A DNA stretch of 11,551 bases from Firmicutes bacterium UBA6226 (GTDB taxonomy: Bacteria; Bacillota_A; Clostridia; Peptostreptococcales; Acidaminobacteraceae), in NCBI GenBank assembly GCA_002441045.1, contig DJWQ01000190.1:1-11551 (forward strand), read 5' to 3'. How positions within the stretch are numbered: position 1 is the stretch's first letter; every line of letters begins with the position of its first letter. The position numbers and the translations under genes were made by a program. Of the stretch, positions 1-7,970 are shown one piece after another. A model generated the notes under the pieces. That model was given only the letters and a program-made list of their open reading frames with translations. It was not told the DNA's origin and searched no databases.

Positions 1-1791
1 ATAATCGGTTCCGATTCAACCATTGCACTGCCCTTCTTCTTAGTTGCTTATCTGCTGTCAGGCTATAAGGTTTTAAACAAATCCTTCAGAAACATTCGAC
101 GTGGCGAGATCTTTGATGAAAATTTCCTCATGTCTCTTGCAACCTTTGGTGCGATCGCAATCGGTGAATATCCTGAAGCAGTTGCCGTTATGATTTTTTA
201 TGAAATTGGCGAATACTTTCAAGATTTGGCCGTCAACCGTTCCAAAAGAGCGATCAGCTCTCTTATGGATATTAGACCTGATCAAGCCTCTGTACTTAGA
301 AATGGCTTCTGGATGTCTGTTTCTCCGGAATCTGTCACACTGGGTGAAACCCTCATGGTCAAACCAGGCGAACGCGTTCCTCTTGATGGCATAATAATAG
401 AAGGAAGTACTTCAGTTGATACTTCAGCATTAACAGGCGAATCTGTTCCTCGATTCATCACCAAAGGTGATGAAGTCTTAAGTGGTAGTGTCGTCTTAAG
501 CGGTGTCGTTCAAGTAAAAGCAACTTCGATCTACAGTGAGTCTACTGTGGCTAGAATCTTATCCTTAGTTGAGAATGCGACTGCAAATAAAGCACCAACA
601 GAAAACTTTATCACTAAATTTGCGAGGTATTATACACCTGCTGTGGTTTTCTTTGCGCTTGGCTTGATCATCATCCCTTCAATCCTTTTCGGATTTGACC
701 AATTCAATACTTGGCTGTACAGAGGACTAATATTCTTAGTTATTTCATGTCCTTGTGCGCTTGTGGTTTCAGTACCACTCGGTTTCTTCAGCGGTATCGG
801 TAATGCTTCAAAGCATGGTATTCTCGTTAAAGGTAGTAATTATCTTGAAGCACTTAGCCAAATTGACACCGTTGTCTTTGATAAAACGGGAACACTTACC
901 AAAGGCAAATTTAAAGTTCATGACATCTATGTTGCTAATGATTCTGTTGATCGAACACTTCTCATGAAGCTTGCAGCCATAGCAGAGTCACATAGTAACC
1001 ATCCAATAGCGAAATCCATTTTAGACTATACTGGCGACTATGACCGCTCAGTTAGCCTTAATAAAATAGAAGAAGTTAGTGGTAAAGGCGTTATCGTTGA
1101 AACGTCTTTGGGCAAAATCGTCGCTGGCAATCTCAGCCTTATGAAAGAGAATCAAATCGTTGTCACACCAATAGATTCACCACATACGCAAGTTCACATC
1201 GCTTTAGATAGCGAATATCAAGGAACGTTTGAAGTGCGTGATGAAATCAAAGCAGATGCCTTTGAAACCGTAGCCGCATTGAATTCAAGCCATATTGAAG
1301 TTCAGATGCTCACTGGTGACCGTAGGGAAGCTGCTGTTTCAGTAAGTACTGAGCTGGGTATAGACAAAGTGTCCACTGAATTACTCCCTGAAAATAAATA
1401 TGAAATTGTCGATGCGTTGATTCGCTCTGGTAAGAACGTTGGCTTTGTAGGCGATGGTATAAACGATGCCCCTGTTTTAGCACTTGCAAGTGTAGGGATC
1501 TCTATGGGTGCCATAGGCAGTGATGCCGCTATAGAAGCATCTGATGTCGTCCTTATGACCGATGAACCTTCAAAAATCATAGAAGCAATCGCTATTTCTA
1601 AAAAGACGAAAACTGTCGTTACACAAAACATCGTTTTCGCGCTGGGTGCAAAGCTTTTAATCATGGCACTGGGTACGGTTGGATTGAGTTCGATGTGGAT
1701 GGCAATTTTTGCTGATGTAGGCGTGGCTTTGATAGCAGTTCTCAACTCCACTCGTGTTTTAGGTTTTAAACCACCGAGCATCGCAAAATAA
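1..1791 (+). CDS. Heavy-metal P1B-type ATPase (Zn2+/Cd2+/Pb2+ exporter type), 5'-truncated by window edge
   Basis: Membrane pump that exports soft divalent metals using ATP. The reading frame is open from base 1; the Met at 130 is internal, because the 43 codons before it encode family sequence (a YLLSGYKVL helix, then RRGEIFDENFLM). Of the 596 visible residues, the landmarks are: TGES actuator motif at 145-148, the CPC metal-binding motif of the translocation helix at 250-252, the phosphorylated Asp294 in DKTGTLT, the HP pair at 334-335 in the nucleotide-binding domain, and GDGINDAP at 484-491. Lys551 and Asp572 in the last two helices match the Lys/Asp pair known for ZntA-type (Zn/Cd/Pb) pumps and argue against a copper pump. 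Missing are any N-terminal metal-binding domain and the first one or two helices. A terminator follows the stop, so it is the last gene of its transcript. Exact metal preference is inferred. Confidence 0.93.
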   Translation: MIGSDSTIALPFFLVAYLLSGYKVLNKSFRNIRRGEIFDENFLMSLATFGAIAIGEYPEAVAVMIFYEIGEYFQDLAVNRSKRAISSLMDIRPDQASVLRNGFWMSVSPESVTLGETLMVKPGERVPLDGIIIEGSTSVDTSALTGESVPRFITKGDEVLSGSVVLSGVVQVKATSIYSESTVARILSLVENATANKAPTENFITKFARYYTPAVVFFALGLIIIPSILFGFDQFNTWLYRGLIFLVISCPCALVVSVPLGFFSGIGNASKHGILVKGSNYLEALSQIDTVVFDKTGTLTKGKFKVHDIYVANDSVDRTLLMKLAAIAESHSNHPIAKSILDYTGDYDRSVSLNKIEEVSGKGVIVETSLGKIVAGNLSLMKENQIVVTPIDSPHTQVHIALDSEYQGTFEVRDEIKADAFETVAALNSSHIEVQMLTGDRREAAVSVSTELGIDKVSTELLPENKYEIVDALIRSGKNVGFVGDGINDAPVLALASVGISMGAIGSDAAIEASDVVLMTDEPSKIIEAIAISKKTKTVVTQNIVFALGAKLLIMALGTVGLSSMWMAIFADVGVALIAVLNSTRVLGFKPPSIAK

Positions 1792-1847
1792 AATTCCTTA
1801 ATTTTTAACAAGCATTTTCAAGTGACAAGACATCAAATAGACCATTT

Positions 1848-1891
1848 AAGCCATTTTAGGGAATTCCCATAAAATGGCTTTTTATTTTTTG
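1848..1891 (+). terminator. Rho-independent terminator of the metal ATPase gene
   Basis: An 11-bp perfect stem (AAGCCATTTTA at 1848-1858 with TAAAATGGCTT at 1870-1880) is topped by GGG-AATT-CCC with one bulged A, giving a 14-bp stem and 4-base loop. A T-rich run (TTTATTTTTT) follows directly. It lies 56 bases after the ATPase stop codon and separates that gene from the spe operon. Confidence 0.9.
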
Positions 1892-1912
1892 TTTCATATT
1901 TAACCCTATTTT

Positions 1913-1928
1913 GTTTAATATATTAAAC
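1913..1928. promoter_or_regulatory. 16-base perfect palindrome upstream of spe promoter (possible operator)
   Basis: GTTTAATATATTAAAC reads identically on both strands. It is not followed by a T-run, so it is not a terminator, and its centre lies roughly 98 bases upstream of the predicted speD transcription start. A dimeric regulator site is possible. It does not match the ArgR/AhrC box that I know. AT-rich DNA can produce such palindromes by chance. Confidence 0.35.
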
Positions 1929-1978
1929 TTAACTTCGCTTAAAAACAACCTATAAATTTTTTATAAAAAAACCGTATT

Positions 1979-1992
1979 AAATACTAGTATTT
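1979..1992. promoter_or_regulatory. 14-base perfect palindrome over the spe -35 position (possible operator)
   Basis: AAATACTAGTATTT is a perfect palindrome centred about 33 bases before the predicted transcription start, exactly where a -35 hexamer for the TATAAT at 2007-2012 would lie. The -35 sequence itself is poor, which fits a promoter that depends on its extended -10 and may be controlled by a protein at this site. The regulator is unknown. Confidence 0.4.
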
Positions 1993-2012
1993 CTCATATT
2001 TTGTGCTATAAT
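1984..2012 (+). promoter_or_regulatory. Probable extended -10 promoter of the spe operon
   Basis: A perfect TATAAT at 2007-2012 is preceded by TG one base upstream (TGCTATAAT from 2004), the extended -10 form used by housekeeping sigma factors. No good -35 hexamer lies 16-18 bases upstream. The start would be near 2019, giving an untranslated leader of about 95 bases before speD. Confidence 0.55.
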
Positions 2013-2114
2013 TGTACTTGTGCTAAAAACAGTATTAGTATACTTACGGGTTAATATTTTAAGTATTATCTATCGTTTTAAATAACAGACTATCTTAAAT
2101 TAAGGAGGCCTGAT

Positions 2115-2927
2115 TTGAAAGGTTACAAGAAAATTAAACTTCATGGGTTCAATAACTTAACGAAGACTTTGAGCTTCAACATTTACGACATCTGCTACAC
2201 ACAAACAGCTGAGGATCGTCAAAAGTACATCGAATACATCGATGAACAATATAATTCTGAACGTTTGACGAATATCTTACAAGATGTTACTAAAATGATT
2301 GGCGCACATGTCTTAAATGTCGCGAAGCAAGATTATGAACCACAGGGCGCAAGCGTTACCATCTTAATTTCAGAAGAAGAGGTACCTGACGGTGCTTTAG
2401 ACGCATCATGCAATAAAGGCGTTCTCGTCAATGTACCACAACACGTTGTCGGTCACTTAGATAAGAGTCACTTAACGGTGCATACTTATCCTGAGTATCA
2501 TCCTGATAATGGTCTTAGCACTTTTAGAGTTGATATCGACGTATCAACGTGTGGTCAAATTTCACCACTAAAAGCGCTTAACTACCTCATTGACAGTTTC
2601 GATTCTGATATCATTACGATCGATTATCGCGTTAGAGGTTTTACACGTGATGCGTCTGGTCAAAAATTATTCATCGATCACAATATTAATTCGATTCAAA
2701 ACTACATCGCTAAAAGAACTTTAAATAAATATCAGTTAATTGATGTTAACGTCTATCAAGAAAATATATTCCATACAAAAATGATGCTCAAGGATTTTGA
2801 GCTCAATAATTACTTGTTCGAAGTTAGCAAAGATGATTTAACACCAAAGGATCAAAGAGAGATTATGGCTAAACTTAAAAAGGAAATGACTGAAATCTAC
2901 TATGGTCGAAATATTGGTAAAGCATAG
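2115..2927 (+). CDS. speD: S-adenosylmethionine decarboxylase proenzyme, E. coli-type
   Basis: Decarboxylates S-adenosylmethionine to supply the aminopropyl group for spermidine. The 270-residue protein aligns by eye almost end to end with E. coli SpeD (264 residues): [13 protein letters not shown] near the N-terminus, [13 protein letters not shown] at 72-84, and [13 protein letters not shown] near the C-terminus. It is therefore the long class, not the roughly 125-residue form of Bacillus and Thermotoga. The self-cleavage site is HLDKSH: cutting between Lys117 and Ser118 would turn Ser118 into the pyruvoyl cofactor. Cys146 in STCG matches the catalytic cysteine. The start codon is TTG, chosen because AAGGAGG at 2102-2108 lies 6 bases upstream and the protein then begins as in the family. 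First gene of the spe operon. Confidence 0.97.
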   Translation: MKGYKKIKLHGFNNLTKTLSFNIYDICYTQTAEDRQKYIEYIDEQYNSERLTNILQDVTKMIGAHVLNVAKQDYEPQGASVTILISEEEVPDGALDASCNKGVLVNVPQHVVGHLDKSHLTVHTYPEYHPDNGLSTFRVDIDVSTCGQISPLKALNYLIDSFDSDIITIDYRVRGFTRDASGQKLFIDHNINSIQNYIAKRTLNKYQLIDVNVYQENIFHTKMMLKDFELNNYLFEVSKDDLTPKDQREIMAKLKKEMTEIYYGRNIGKA

Positions 2928-2951
2928 TTACTACTGAGAGGAGACGGCTAA

Positions 2952-4400
2952 ATGCTAGATCAAAACAAAACACCCGTCTTTACTGCAATGAAGGCGTATC
3001 GTGATAAAAAAGTAATTCCGTTTGATGTTCCTGGCCACAAACACGGTAGAGGTTTAAGGGAATATGCTGAATATTTTGGCGACGCGATGCTGGAGCTCGA
3101 TGTCAATTCTATGAAACCTCTGGATTTTCTAGGGAATCCAATCAGCGTTATAAAAGAGTCTGAAGATTTATTGGCTGAAGCCTTTGGTGCAGATCGAGGC
3201 TATTTTATCGTAAACGGCACCTCGTTTGCTGTACAGGTTATGATTATGACAGCTGTTGGCGAAGGCGACAAAATCATCCTTCCAAGAAACGTTCATAAGT
3301 CTGCTATCAATTCTTTGATTCTATGTGGTGCGACACCTGTCTACATGAGTCCTGAGATCGATGAAGAAATGGGCGTCTCACATAATATTACTTTAGACGC
3401 ATTAAAGAAAGCTTACGAAGCACATCCTGATGCTAAAGCTGCCTTTATCATTAATCCAACTTATTATGGTGCGGTCTGCGATCTTAAAGCGATCGTCGAT
3501 TACTGCCACGAAAAAGGATTGTTGGTGTTAATCGATGAAGCACATGGCACACACTTTCATTTTAATGATGCATTTCCACTTAGTGGTATGCAGGCTGGTG
3601 CAGATATGTCTTCAGTTAGTTTACACAAAACTGGTGGTTCATTAACTCAGAGTTCAGCACTTTTGGTAAATACCACTCGTGTAGATGGTAGATACGTTAG
3701 AAAAGTCATCAATATGATGCAAACGACTAGTCCTTCCTACCTTTTAATGGGTTCTTTAGATGTGGCTAGAAAGATGCTCGCAACTGAGGGCAAAGTCATT
3801 TTAGATCGTATCCTCGAAGTTGCTGAATATGCTAGAACTGAAATCAACAAGATTCCTGGTTGCTATGCTATCGGAAAAGAATCTGAAGGCAGACCGGGCA
3901 TTTATGCCTTTGATCCTACCAAACTAAGCGTTACAACACGTGATATGGGATTGAACGGTATGGAGCTTTATGATATTTTGAGAGATGAATACAACATTCA
4001 GATGGAAACAGGTGATGTATATAACTCTCTTGCGATCTTAAGTGTTGGAGATGATTACGATCATGTTGATCTATTAATTGATGCGCTTAAAGACATCAGT
4101 AAACGTTTTATGGACAAACGCATCGATTATAAAAAAATCGATCTGCACTACCCAGAGGTTATTATTTCACCAAGAGACGCTTTTTATGCTGAGAAAGAAA
4201 TGGTCGCTTTAGAAGACACACTTGGTCGTATCAGTGGCGAATCTCTAATGAGTTACCCACCTGGTATACCGGTCGTCAGTTATGGTGAACGCATCAATGA
4301 ATCCGTTATCGAACAGATTAAGCTGTTCAAGGCTTCACACGGTATCGTCACTGGTATGGAAGACCCAAATGCCGATTTCATTAAGGTCATTAAAGAATAA
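2952..4400 (+). CDS. speA: Orn/Lys/Arg decarboxylase family enzyme, probable arginine decarboxylase
   Basis: PLP-dependent, fold-type I decarboxylase of the family that includes Bacillus SpeA (about 490 residues; 482 here). Visible landmarks are the N-terminal FDVPGHKHGRG (24-34), DRGYFIVNGTS (81-91), the cofactor-contacting Asp195 in LIDEAHGTHFHF, and the cofactor Lys226 in SLHKTGGS. The C-terminal domain carries SYPPGIPVV, also typical of the family. Substrate cannot be read from the motifs alone. Arginine is inferred because the same operon encodes an agmatinase, which needs agmatine; lysine or ornithine remain possible. The ATG is preceded by AGGAGA at 2939-2944, and the gap to speD is only 24 bases, so the two are co-transcribed. 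Acts in the cytoplasm. Confidence 0.9.
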   Translation: MLDQNKTPVFTAMKAYRDKKVIPFDVPGHKHGRGLREYAEYFGDAMLELDVNSMKPLDFLGNPISVIKESEDLLAEAFGADRGYFIVNGTSFAVQVMIMTAVGEGDKIILPRNVHKSAINSLILCGATPVYMSPEIDEEMGVSHNITLDALKKAYEAHPDAKAAFIINPTYYGAVCDLKAIVDYCHEKGLLVLIDEAHGTHFHFNDAFPLSGMQAGADMSSVSLHKTGGSLTQSSALLVNTTRVDGRYVRKVINMMQTTSPSYLLMGSLDVARKMLATEGKVILDRILEVAEYARTEINKIPGCYAIGKESEGRPGIYAFDPTKLSVTTRDMGLNGMELYDILRDEYNIQMETGDVYNSLAILSVGDDYDHVDLLIDALKDISKRFMDKRIDYKKIDLHYPEVIISPRDAFYAEKEMVALEDTLGRISGESLMSYPPGIPVVSYGERINESVIEQIKLFKASHGIVTGMEDPNADFIKVIKE

Positions 4401-4408
4401 TTTAAATT

Positions 4409-4447
4409 ACAGCCAATTGTTTTATAAATGATTGGCTGTTCATTTGT
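4409..4447 (+). terminator. Hairpin between speA and speE, weak or partial terminator
   Basis: ACAGCCAAT (4409-4417) pairs perfectly with ATTGGCTGT (4431-4439) across a 13-base loop. Only TTCATTTG follows, a poor T-run. It lies 8 bases after the speA stop in the one large gap of the operon (106 bases). It may reduce read-through into speE-speB or protect the 3' end of the speD-speA message. I see no convincing separate promoter for speE, although the stretch 4444-4470 is very AT-rich. Confidence 0.5.
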
Positions 4448-4506
4448 AAGGTTATATATAAATTAAATCTGGCGACTTCGTCATGAGTTATTATTAGGAG
4501 GTAAAC

Positions 4507-5352
4507 ATGGAACTTTGGTACACGGAAAAACACACAGATACAGTTGACTTTTCAATAAAAGTAAAGAAACACTTCTACTCTGAAGAGAGTCCATTTCAAA
4601 CCATCGACTTCTTTGAATCTGAAGAGTTTGGCACTTTCTTTACATTAGATGGCTTAATGATGGTAAATGAAAAGGATGAGTTTGTTTATCACGATATGAT
4701 TACACACGTGGCAATGGCAACGAATCCTGAAATCAAACGCGTACTCGTTATCGGTGGTGGTGACGGCGGTACAGTCAGAGAATTAACAAGATATGCGCAT
4801 ATTGAGAAAATTGATATGGTTGAAATTGATGAAATGGTTGTTCGCGCTTGTGAAAAATACCTACCAATTACTGCATCAAAATTAACAGATCCTAGAGTAT
4901 CACTTTACTTCGAAGATGGTCTAAAGTTCATCGAAGGTAAAGTGAATGTATATGATTTAATCTTAGTGGATAGTACAGATCCTATCGGTCCTGGAGAAGG
5001 TTTATTCTCTGAAGCATTCTACAAAGATTGCTATGCAGCGCTTTCTCCAAACGGTATCTTAATTAACCAACATGAGAGCCCATATTATCCAAATTACGCT
5101 AGAGAAATGAAGCGTTCACATTCAAAAATTGAAAAAATCTTCCCAATTAGTAAAGTGTACCAATTCCATATGCCAACTTACCCATCAGGTCACTGGTTAT
5201 TTGGATTTGCATCTAAAACACTTGATCCAATTAAAGATTTCAATCCTGAAAAATGGGCTTCTTTTGGTCTTGAAACAAAATACTATAACACTGATTTACA
5301 TGTAGGTTGCTTCGCACTCCCTACTTTCGTTAAAAAGATGTTGGAGGAATAA
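4507..5352 (+). CDS. speE: Spermidine synthase (polyamine aminopropyltransferase)
   Basis: Transfers the aminopropyl group from decarboxylated S-adenosylmethionine to putrescine, giving spermidine and methylthioadenosine. The 281 residues fit the usual bacterial length. An N-terminal beta-strand domain (about 1-60) precedes a Rossmann-type domain with GGGDGGTVRE at 83-92 and Glu106 in VEIDEM, both nucleoside-binding. The active-site loop is DSTDPIGPGEGLFS from 155, with Asp155 and Asp158 as the expected catalytic and amine-binding acids. GHWLFGFAS near residue 223 is also conserved in the family. AGGAGG at 4496-4501 sits 5 bases before the ATG, a very strong site. Its stop codon is separated by a single base from the speB start. 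Confidence 0.96.
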   Translation: MELWYTEKHTDTVDFSIKVKKHFYSEESPFQTIDFFESEEFGTFFTLDGLMMVNEKDEFVYHDMITHVAMATNPEIKRVLVIGGGDGGTVRELTRYAHIEKIDMVEIDEMVVRACEKYLPITASKLTDPRVSLYFEDGLKFIEGKVNVYDLILVDSTDPIGPGEGLFSEAFYKDCYAALSPNGILINQHESPYYPNYAREMKRSHSKIEKIFPISKVYQFHMPTYPSGHWLFGFASKTLDPIKDFNPEKWASFGLETKYYNTDLHVGCFALPTFVKKMLEE

Positions 5353-5353
5353 G

Positions 5354-6205
5354 ATGCATTCAAATATTCATACGTTTATCGGATGCGACTGTGAGTTTGA
5401 TGAGGCTGACGTCGTTATATTTGGCGCTCCGTTTGACTCTACGACTTCATTTAGACCAGGTACACGTTTTGCAGCGGACTATATCCGTATGGACTCTTTT
5501 GGCCTTGAAACGTACAGCCCTTACCTCGATAAAGATTTAAGTGATTATGCGCTTACGGATATTGGCAACCTCGATTTACCTTTTGGTAATGCTGCTAAAG
5601 CACTTGATGTCATCGAGGCAACAGCATCAGAAATACTAACTGCGGGTAAAAAACCATTCTTAATCGGTGGTGAGCACTTAGTATCGCTGGGTACAATCCG
5701 CGCAGCTTATAAACAATATCCAAACATGAAGCTCATTCACTTTGATGCACACACAGATTTAAGAGATCACTACATGGGCGAACCACTTTCTCATGCAGCA
5801 GTCATCAGACGTGCTTGGGATTTTATGGGCGATGGTACCATCTCTCAGTTCTGTATTCGTTCTGGAGAAAGACAAGAGTTTGAATGGGCAAAGACACATA
5901 CCCATCTAGAAAAATTCACTTATGATACACTTAAGGAAGTTGTAACGGGTATTGGATCAGATACACCTGTCTATGTGACCATCGATCTTGATGTTTTCGA
6001 TCCATCTATCTTCTCTGGTACAGGTACCCCTGAACCAGGTGGCATCTTCTTTAAGGATATGATAGAAATTTTAAAGACACTTGCACCACTCAATATCATC
6101 GGTGCGGATGTCGTCGAGCTATCACCACATTATGATCAAACAGGTGTAAGTACAGCAACTGCTTGCAAAGTCATTAGAGAGCTAATGCTCACGATGCTTA
6201 AATAG
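5354..6205 (+). CDS. speB: Agmatinase (ureohydrolase family)
   Basis: Hydrolyses agmatine to putrescine and urea, linking SpeA to SpeE. The 283-residue ureohydrolase fold carries all binuclear manganese ligands: His108 in IGGEH, Asp131, His133 and Asp135 in HFDAHTDLRD, and Asp211 and Asp213 in TIDLDVFDP. LSHAAVIRRAW (146-156) and GTGTPEPGG (222-230) are the usual substrate-side motifs of agmatinases rather than arginases. The GGAGG ribosome binding site at 5343-5347 lies inside the last codons of speE, so translation of the two is probably coupled. Last gene of the operon, followed by a strong terminator. Other amidinohydrolases (guanidinobutyrase and similar) are less likely given the neighbours. 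Confidence 0.95.
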   Translation: MHSNIHTFIGCDCEFDEADVVIFGAPFDSTTSFRPGTRFAADYIRMDSFGLETYSPYLDKDLSDYALTDIGNLDLPFGNAAKALDVIEATASEILTAGKKPFLIGGEHLVSLGTIRAAYKQYPNMKLIHFDAHTDLRDHYMGEPLSHAAVIRRAWDFMGDGTISQFCIRSGERQEFEWAKTHTHLEKFTYDTLKEVVTGIGSDTPVYVTIDLDVFDPSIFSGTGTPEPGGIFFKDMIEILKTLAPLNIIGADVVELSPHYDQTGVSTATACKVIRELMLTMLK

Positions 6206-6239
6206 TTTTCAACTAAATTTGAGTCACTTATTAAATATA

Positions 6240-6283
6240 AAACGCCTGATAACATGTTAACGTTATCAGGCGTTTATTTCTTT
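6240..6283. terminator. Bidirectional terminator between speB and the convergent flippase gene
   Basis: A perfect 13-bp stem (AACGCCTGATAAC at 6241-6253 with GTTATCAGGCGTT at 6262-6274), plus one outer A-T pair, closes an 8-base loop. On the plus strand TTTATTTCTTT follows. On the minus strand TTTTATATTTAAT follows, so it can stop both the spe operon and the leftward flippase transcript, whose gene ends at 6343. Confidence 0.9.
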
Positions 6284-6342
6284 ATCTCAACTCAAATTAC
6301 TGTATTTCATCCTTAGATTAATGTCGCTTTTAAATCCTTATA

Positions 6343-7878
6343 TTAGTGATCACCAAGTTTATCAAAATCAGCTTTTGTTACGATTTTTGCCCCTAATAAG
6401 ATAGCACCATAGACGATGACCGCTACCATTATCGCGATCAATAATGAAAGTCTCATGCCCAAATGAGGTTCTATTATCCCATAAGCACCTCTTGAAAGGA
6501 CAACCATAATGACATTGGCTACTATTGTCATTAGTATTTTTCTTATAAATTCAGAGGAAGGCTTAAACGATTTATAAACCACACTGACGTTTAACGCCGC
6601 TGCTACAAAGTATGCAATCAGTGTTGAGTAGGCAGCACCCACGATGTTTAAGCTTGGAACTGCTATTAGGATATAGGCCGATATGACTTTTGCAATCGCA
6701 CCTAATCCTAAATGGAGCACAGGTTTTCTGTATTTATCAATGCCTTGTAAAATACTCGTCGTTGCTAGGAATACGGAAAACAAAACAATTGACAATCCCA
6801 TAATGCCAAGCACTGGCGCTGCATCTATAGCTATCTCAGCTTTAGAAGGATAAAGGAACAATAATATTTGTTCCGCAAAGGCCCAAATACCAACCCCCAT
6901 CGGCATCCCTAGTGATACAGAGAGTAAAATACCTAAGTCTACTTGATGTTTAAGATTTGGATTTCGCTGTGTAAATGCACGCGTAATCATTGGTAATAAA
7001 CTGACTTCAAGTGCGGAAAATACAACCTGTGAAATATTGATAATTGGTGTTGAATAAAACGATAAATAGGAATACATAACAGCCGCTTCATCGATAAAGC
7101 CCACGTCTCTAAGACGCCAAACGACTAAAGTACCATCAATGATGGTAAGTAAAGGCATAATGGATGCACCTATAGCAATTGGTATTAACACCTCAAAAAT
7201 TCTCTTTGATATGCCTTTAAAATCATGAACCTCTTTGTTCACGACTCTAAAATGCTTTCTATGGCGACTAACGGAATATCCCCAACTGATTACTGCGCCG
7301 AAAAAAGCACCTGATGTACCAGCTGCAGCGACGTATCCATCGCCCAAAGCAAAGCCAGAAACCACAGCAACGACGCCAAGACCGAGTATCACTCGACCCA
7401 GCTGCTCAATCAGCTGTGAAATGCCATAGAACTCCATTCTTTGTGTCCCTTGAAAGTAGCCTCTATAGGCAGCGTTTTGTGATACAAAGAAAGCGGCAAT
7501 CCCAAGGACATAGAATGAATACCGACTCTCTGGATAACCCAGTGCATTTGAAATAACACCTGCAAATCCAATAAGGAAAATCATCGCAGCAATCCCGAAA
7601 ATCTGCAAAAATCGCTTTGACACATGGTAGACATCGTCCTGTAAGACTTGGTTTTCAGTTGCTATCGCCTCAGCCGTTAATTTTGCAATAACCGCTGGAA
7701 TCGATGTGGTGGAGATCACGATTAATATATTGTACCAAGGATATGCTAGTGAATAATAAGCAACTGCATCCTCAGACATAAACATGGCAAGTGGTACCCT
7801 ATAAAACGCACCTATAACTTTTACTAATAGCCCGATAATTCCTAAAATACCAAGATTTTTTGCAAATTTATTTTTCAT
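6343..7878 (-). CDS. MOP-superfamily flippase, YtgP/MurJ/SpoVB type (polysaccharide or lipid II translocase)
   Basis: Integral membrane protein of 511 residues with hydrophobic segments along its whole length, consistent with about 14 helices. The N-terminus (GIIGLLVKVIGAFYRVPLA, 13-31) and the segment around AAYRGYFQG (136-144) followed by ISQLIEQLGRV (153-163) are signatures of the SpoVB/YtgP branch of the MATE-like MOP superfamily. Members flip undecaprenyl-linked sugars: YtgP is a MurJ-type lipid II flippase in Bacillus, and SpoVB acts in spore cortex formation. Which of these applies here cannot be settled by eye. The ribosome binding site is AGAGG with a rather short spacing of about 4 bases to the ATG. 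It lies 92 bases downstream of sigI on the same strand, with no terminator between. Confidence 0.88.
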   Translation of the reverse strand: MKNKFAKNLGILGIIGLLVKVIGAFYRVPLAMFMSEDAVAYYSLAYPWYNILIVISTTSIPAVIAKLTAEAIATENQVLQDDVYHVSKRFLQIFGIAAMIFLIGFAGVISNALGYPESRYSFYVLGIAAFFVSQNAAYRGYFQGTQRMEFYGISQLIEQLGRVILGLGVVAVVSGFALGDGYVAAAGTSGAFFGAVISWGYSVSRHRKHFRVVNKEVHDFKGISKRIFEVLIPIAIGASIMPLLTIIDGTLVVWRLRDVGFIDEAAVMYSYLSFYSTPIINISQVVFSALEVSLLPMITRAFTQRNPNLKHQVDLGILLSVSLGMPMGVGIWAFAEQILLFLYPSKAEIAIDAAPVLGIMGLSIVLFSVFLATTSILQGIDKYRKPVLHLGLGAIAKVISAYILIAVPSLNIVGAAYSTLIAYFVAAALNVSVVYKSFKPSSEFIRKILMTIVANVIMVVLSRGAYGIIEPHLGMRLSLLIAIMVAVIVYGAILLGAKIVTKADFDKLGDH

Positions 7879-7933
7879 AAGACCTCTTTTTTTCTAGTAT
7901 CAAACTCTGACATACTCTTAAGTGTCAAATTAC

Positions 7934-7962
7934 ATTATAAGCCATTAAGGAAACAAATTAAA
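7934..7962 (-). promoter_or_regulatory. Possible promoter of the flippase gene
   Basis: On the minus strand a perfect TATAAT (7939-7934) lies 17 bases after TTTAAT (7962-7957), which matches the -35 consensus only partly. It falls just after the sigI stop codon, so the flippase gene could be transcribed on its own as well as by read-through from sigI. Confidence 0.35.
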
Positions 7963-7970
7963 GCGGCATC

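Larger units (their letters stand above)
1792..2114. other. 323-base intergenic region between the metal ATPase gene and speD
   Basis: No credible gene is seen here on either strand. It holds, in order, the ATPase terminator (1848-1891), a 16-base perfect palindrome (1913-1928), a 14-base perfect palindrome (1979-1992), an extended -10 promoter element (2004-2012), and a leader of about 95 bases ending in the speD ribosome binding site. I recognise no known riboswitch in the leader. Confidence 0.7.

Noticed and set aside
130..132. ATG at 130 as the start of the metal ATPase
   Set aside because: The upstream codons from base 1 encode conserved family sequence in the same frame, and no ribosome binding site precedes this ATG, so the gene continues beyond the left edge.
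1302..1811. 169-codon open frame on the minus strand opposite the metal ATPase gene
   Set aside because: It lies opposite strongly conserved P-type ATPase motifs and encodes nothing recognisable; it is a shadow of the real gene.
2020..2085. Short open frame (GTG start, 21 codons) in the speD leader, as a possible leader peptide
   Set aside because: It has no ribosome binding site, would start at or next to the predicted transcription start, has no telling run of regulatory codons, and is short enough to be open by chance.
7235..7556. Plus-strand open frames inside the flippase gene
   Set aside because: They are antisense to a clear membrane-protein gene and show low-complexity, non-protein-like composition with no ribosome binding site.
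7923..7928. Perfect TTGACA on the minus strand upstream of the flippase gene, as a -35 element
   Set aside because: No acceptable -10 lies 16-18 bases downstream; the nearest candidate (TGATAC) is about 20 bases away.
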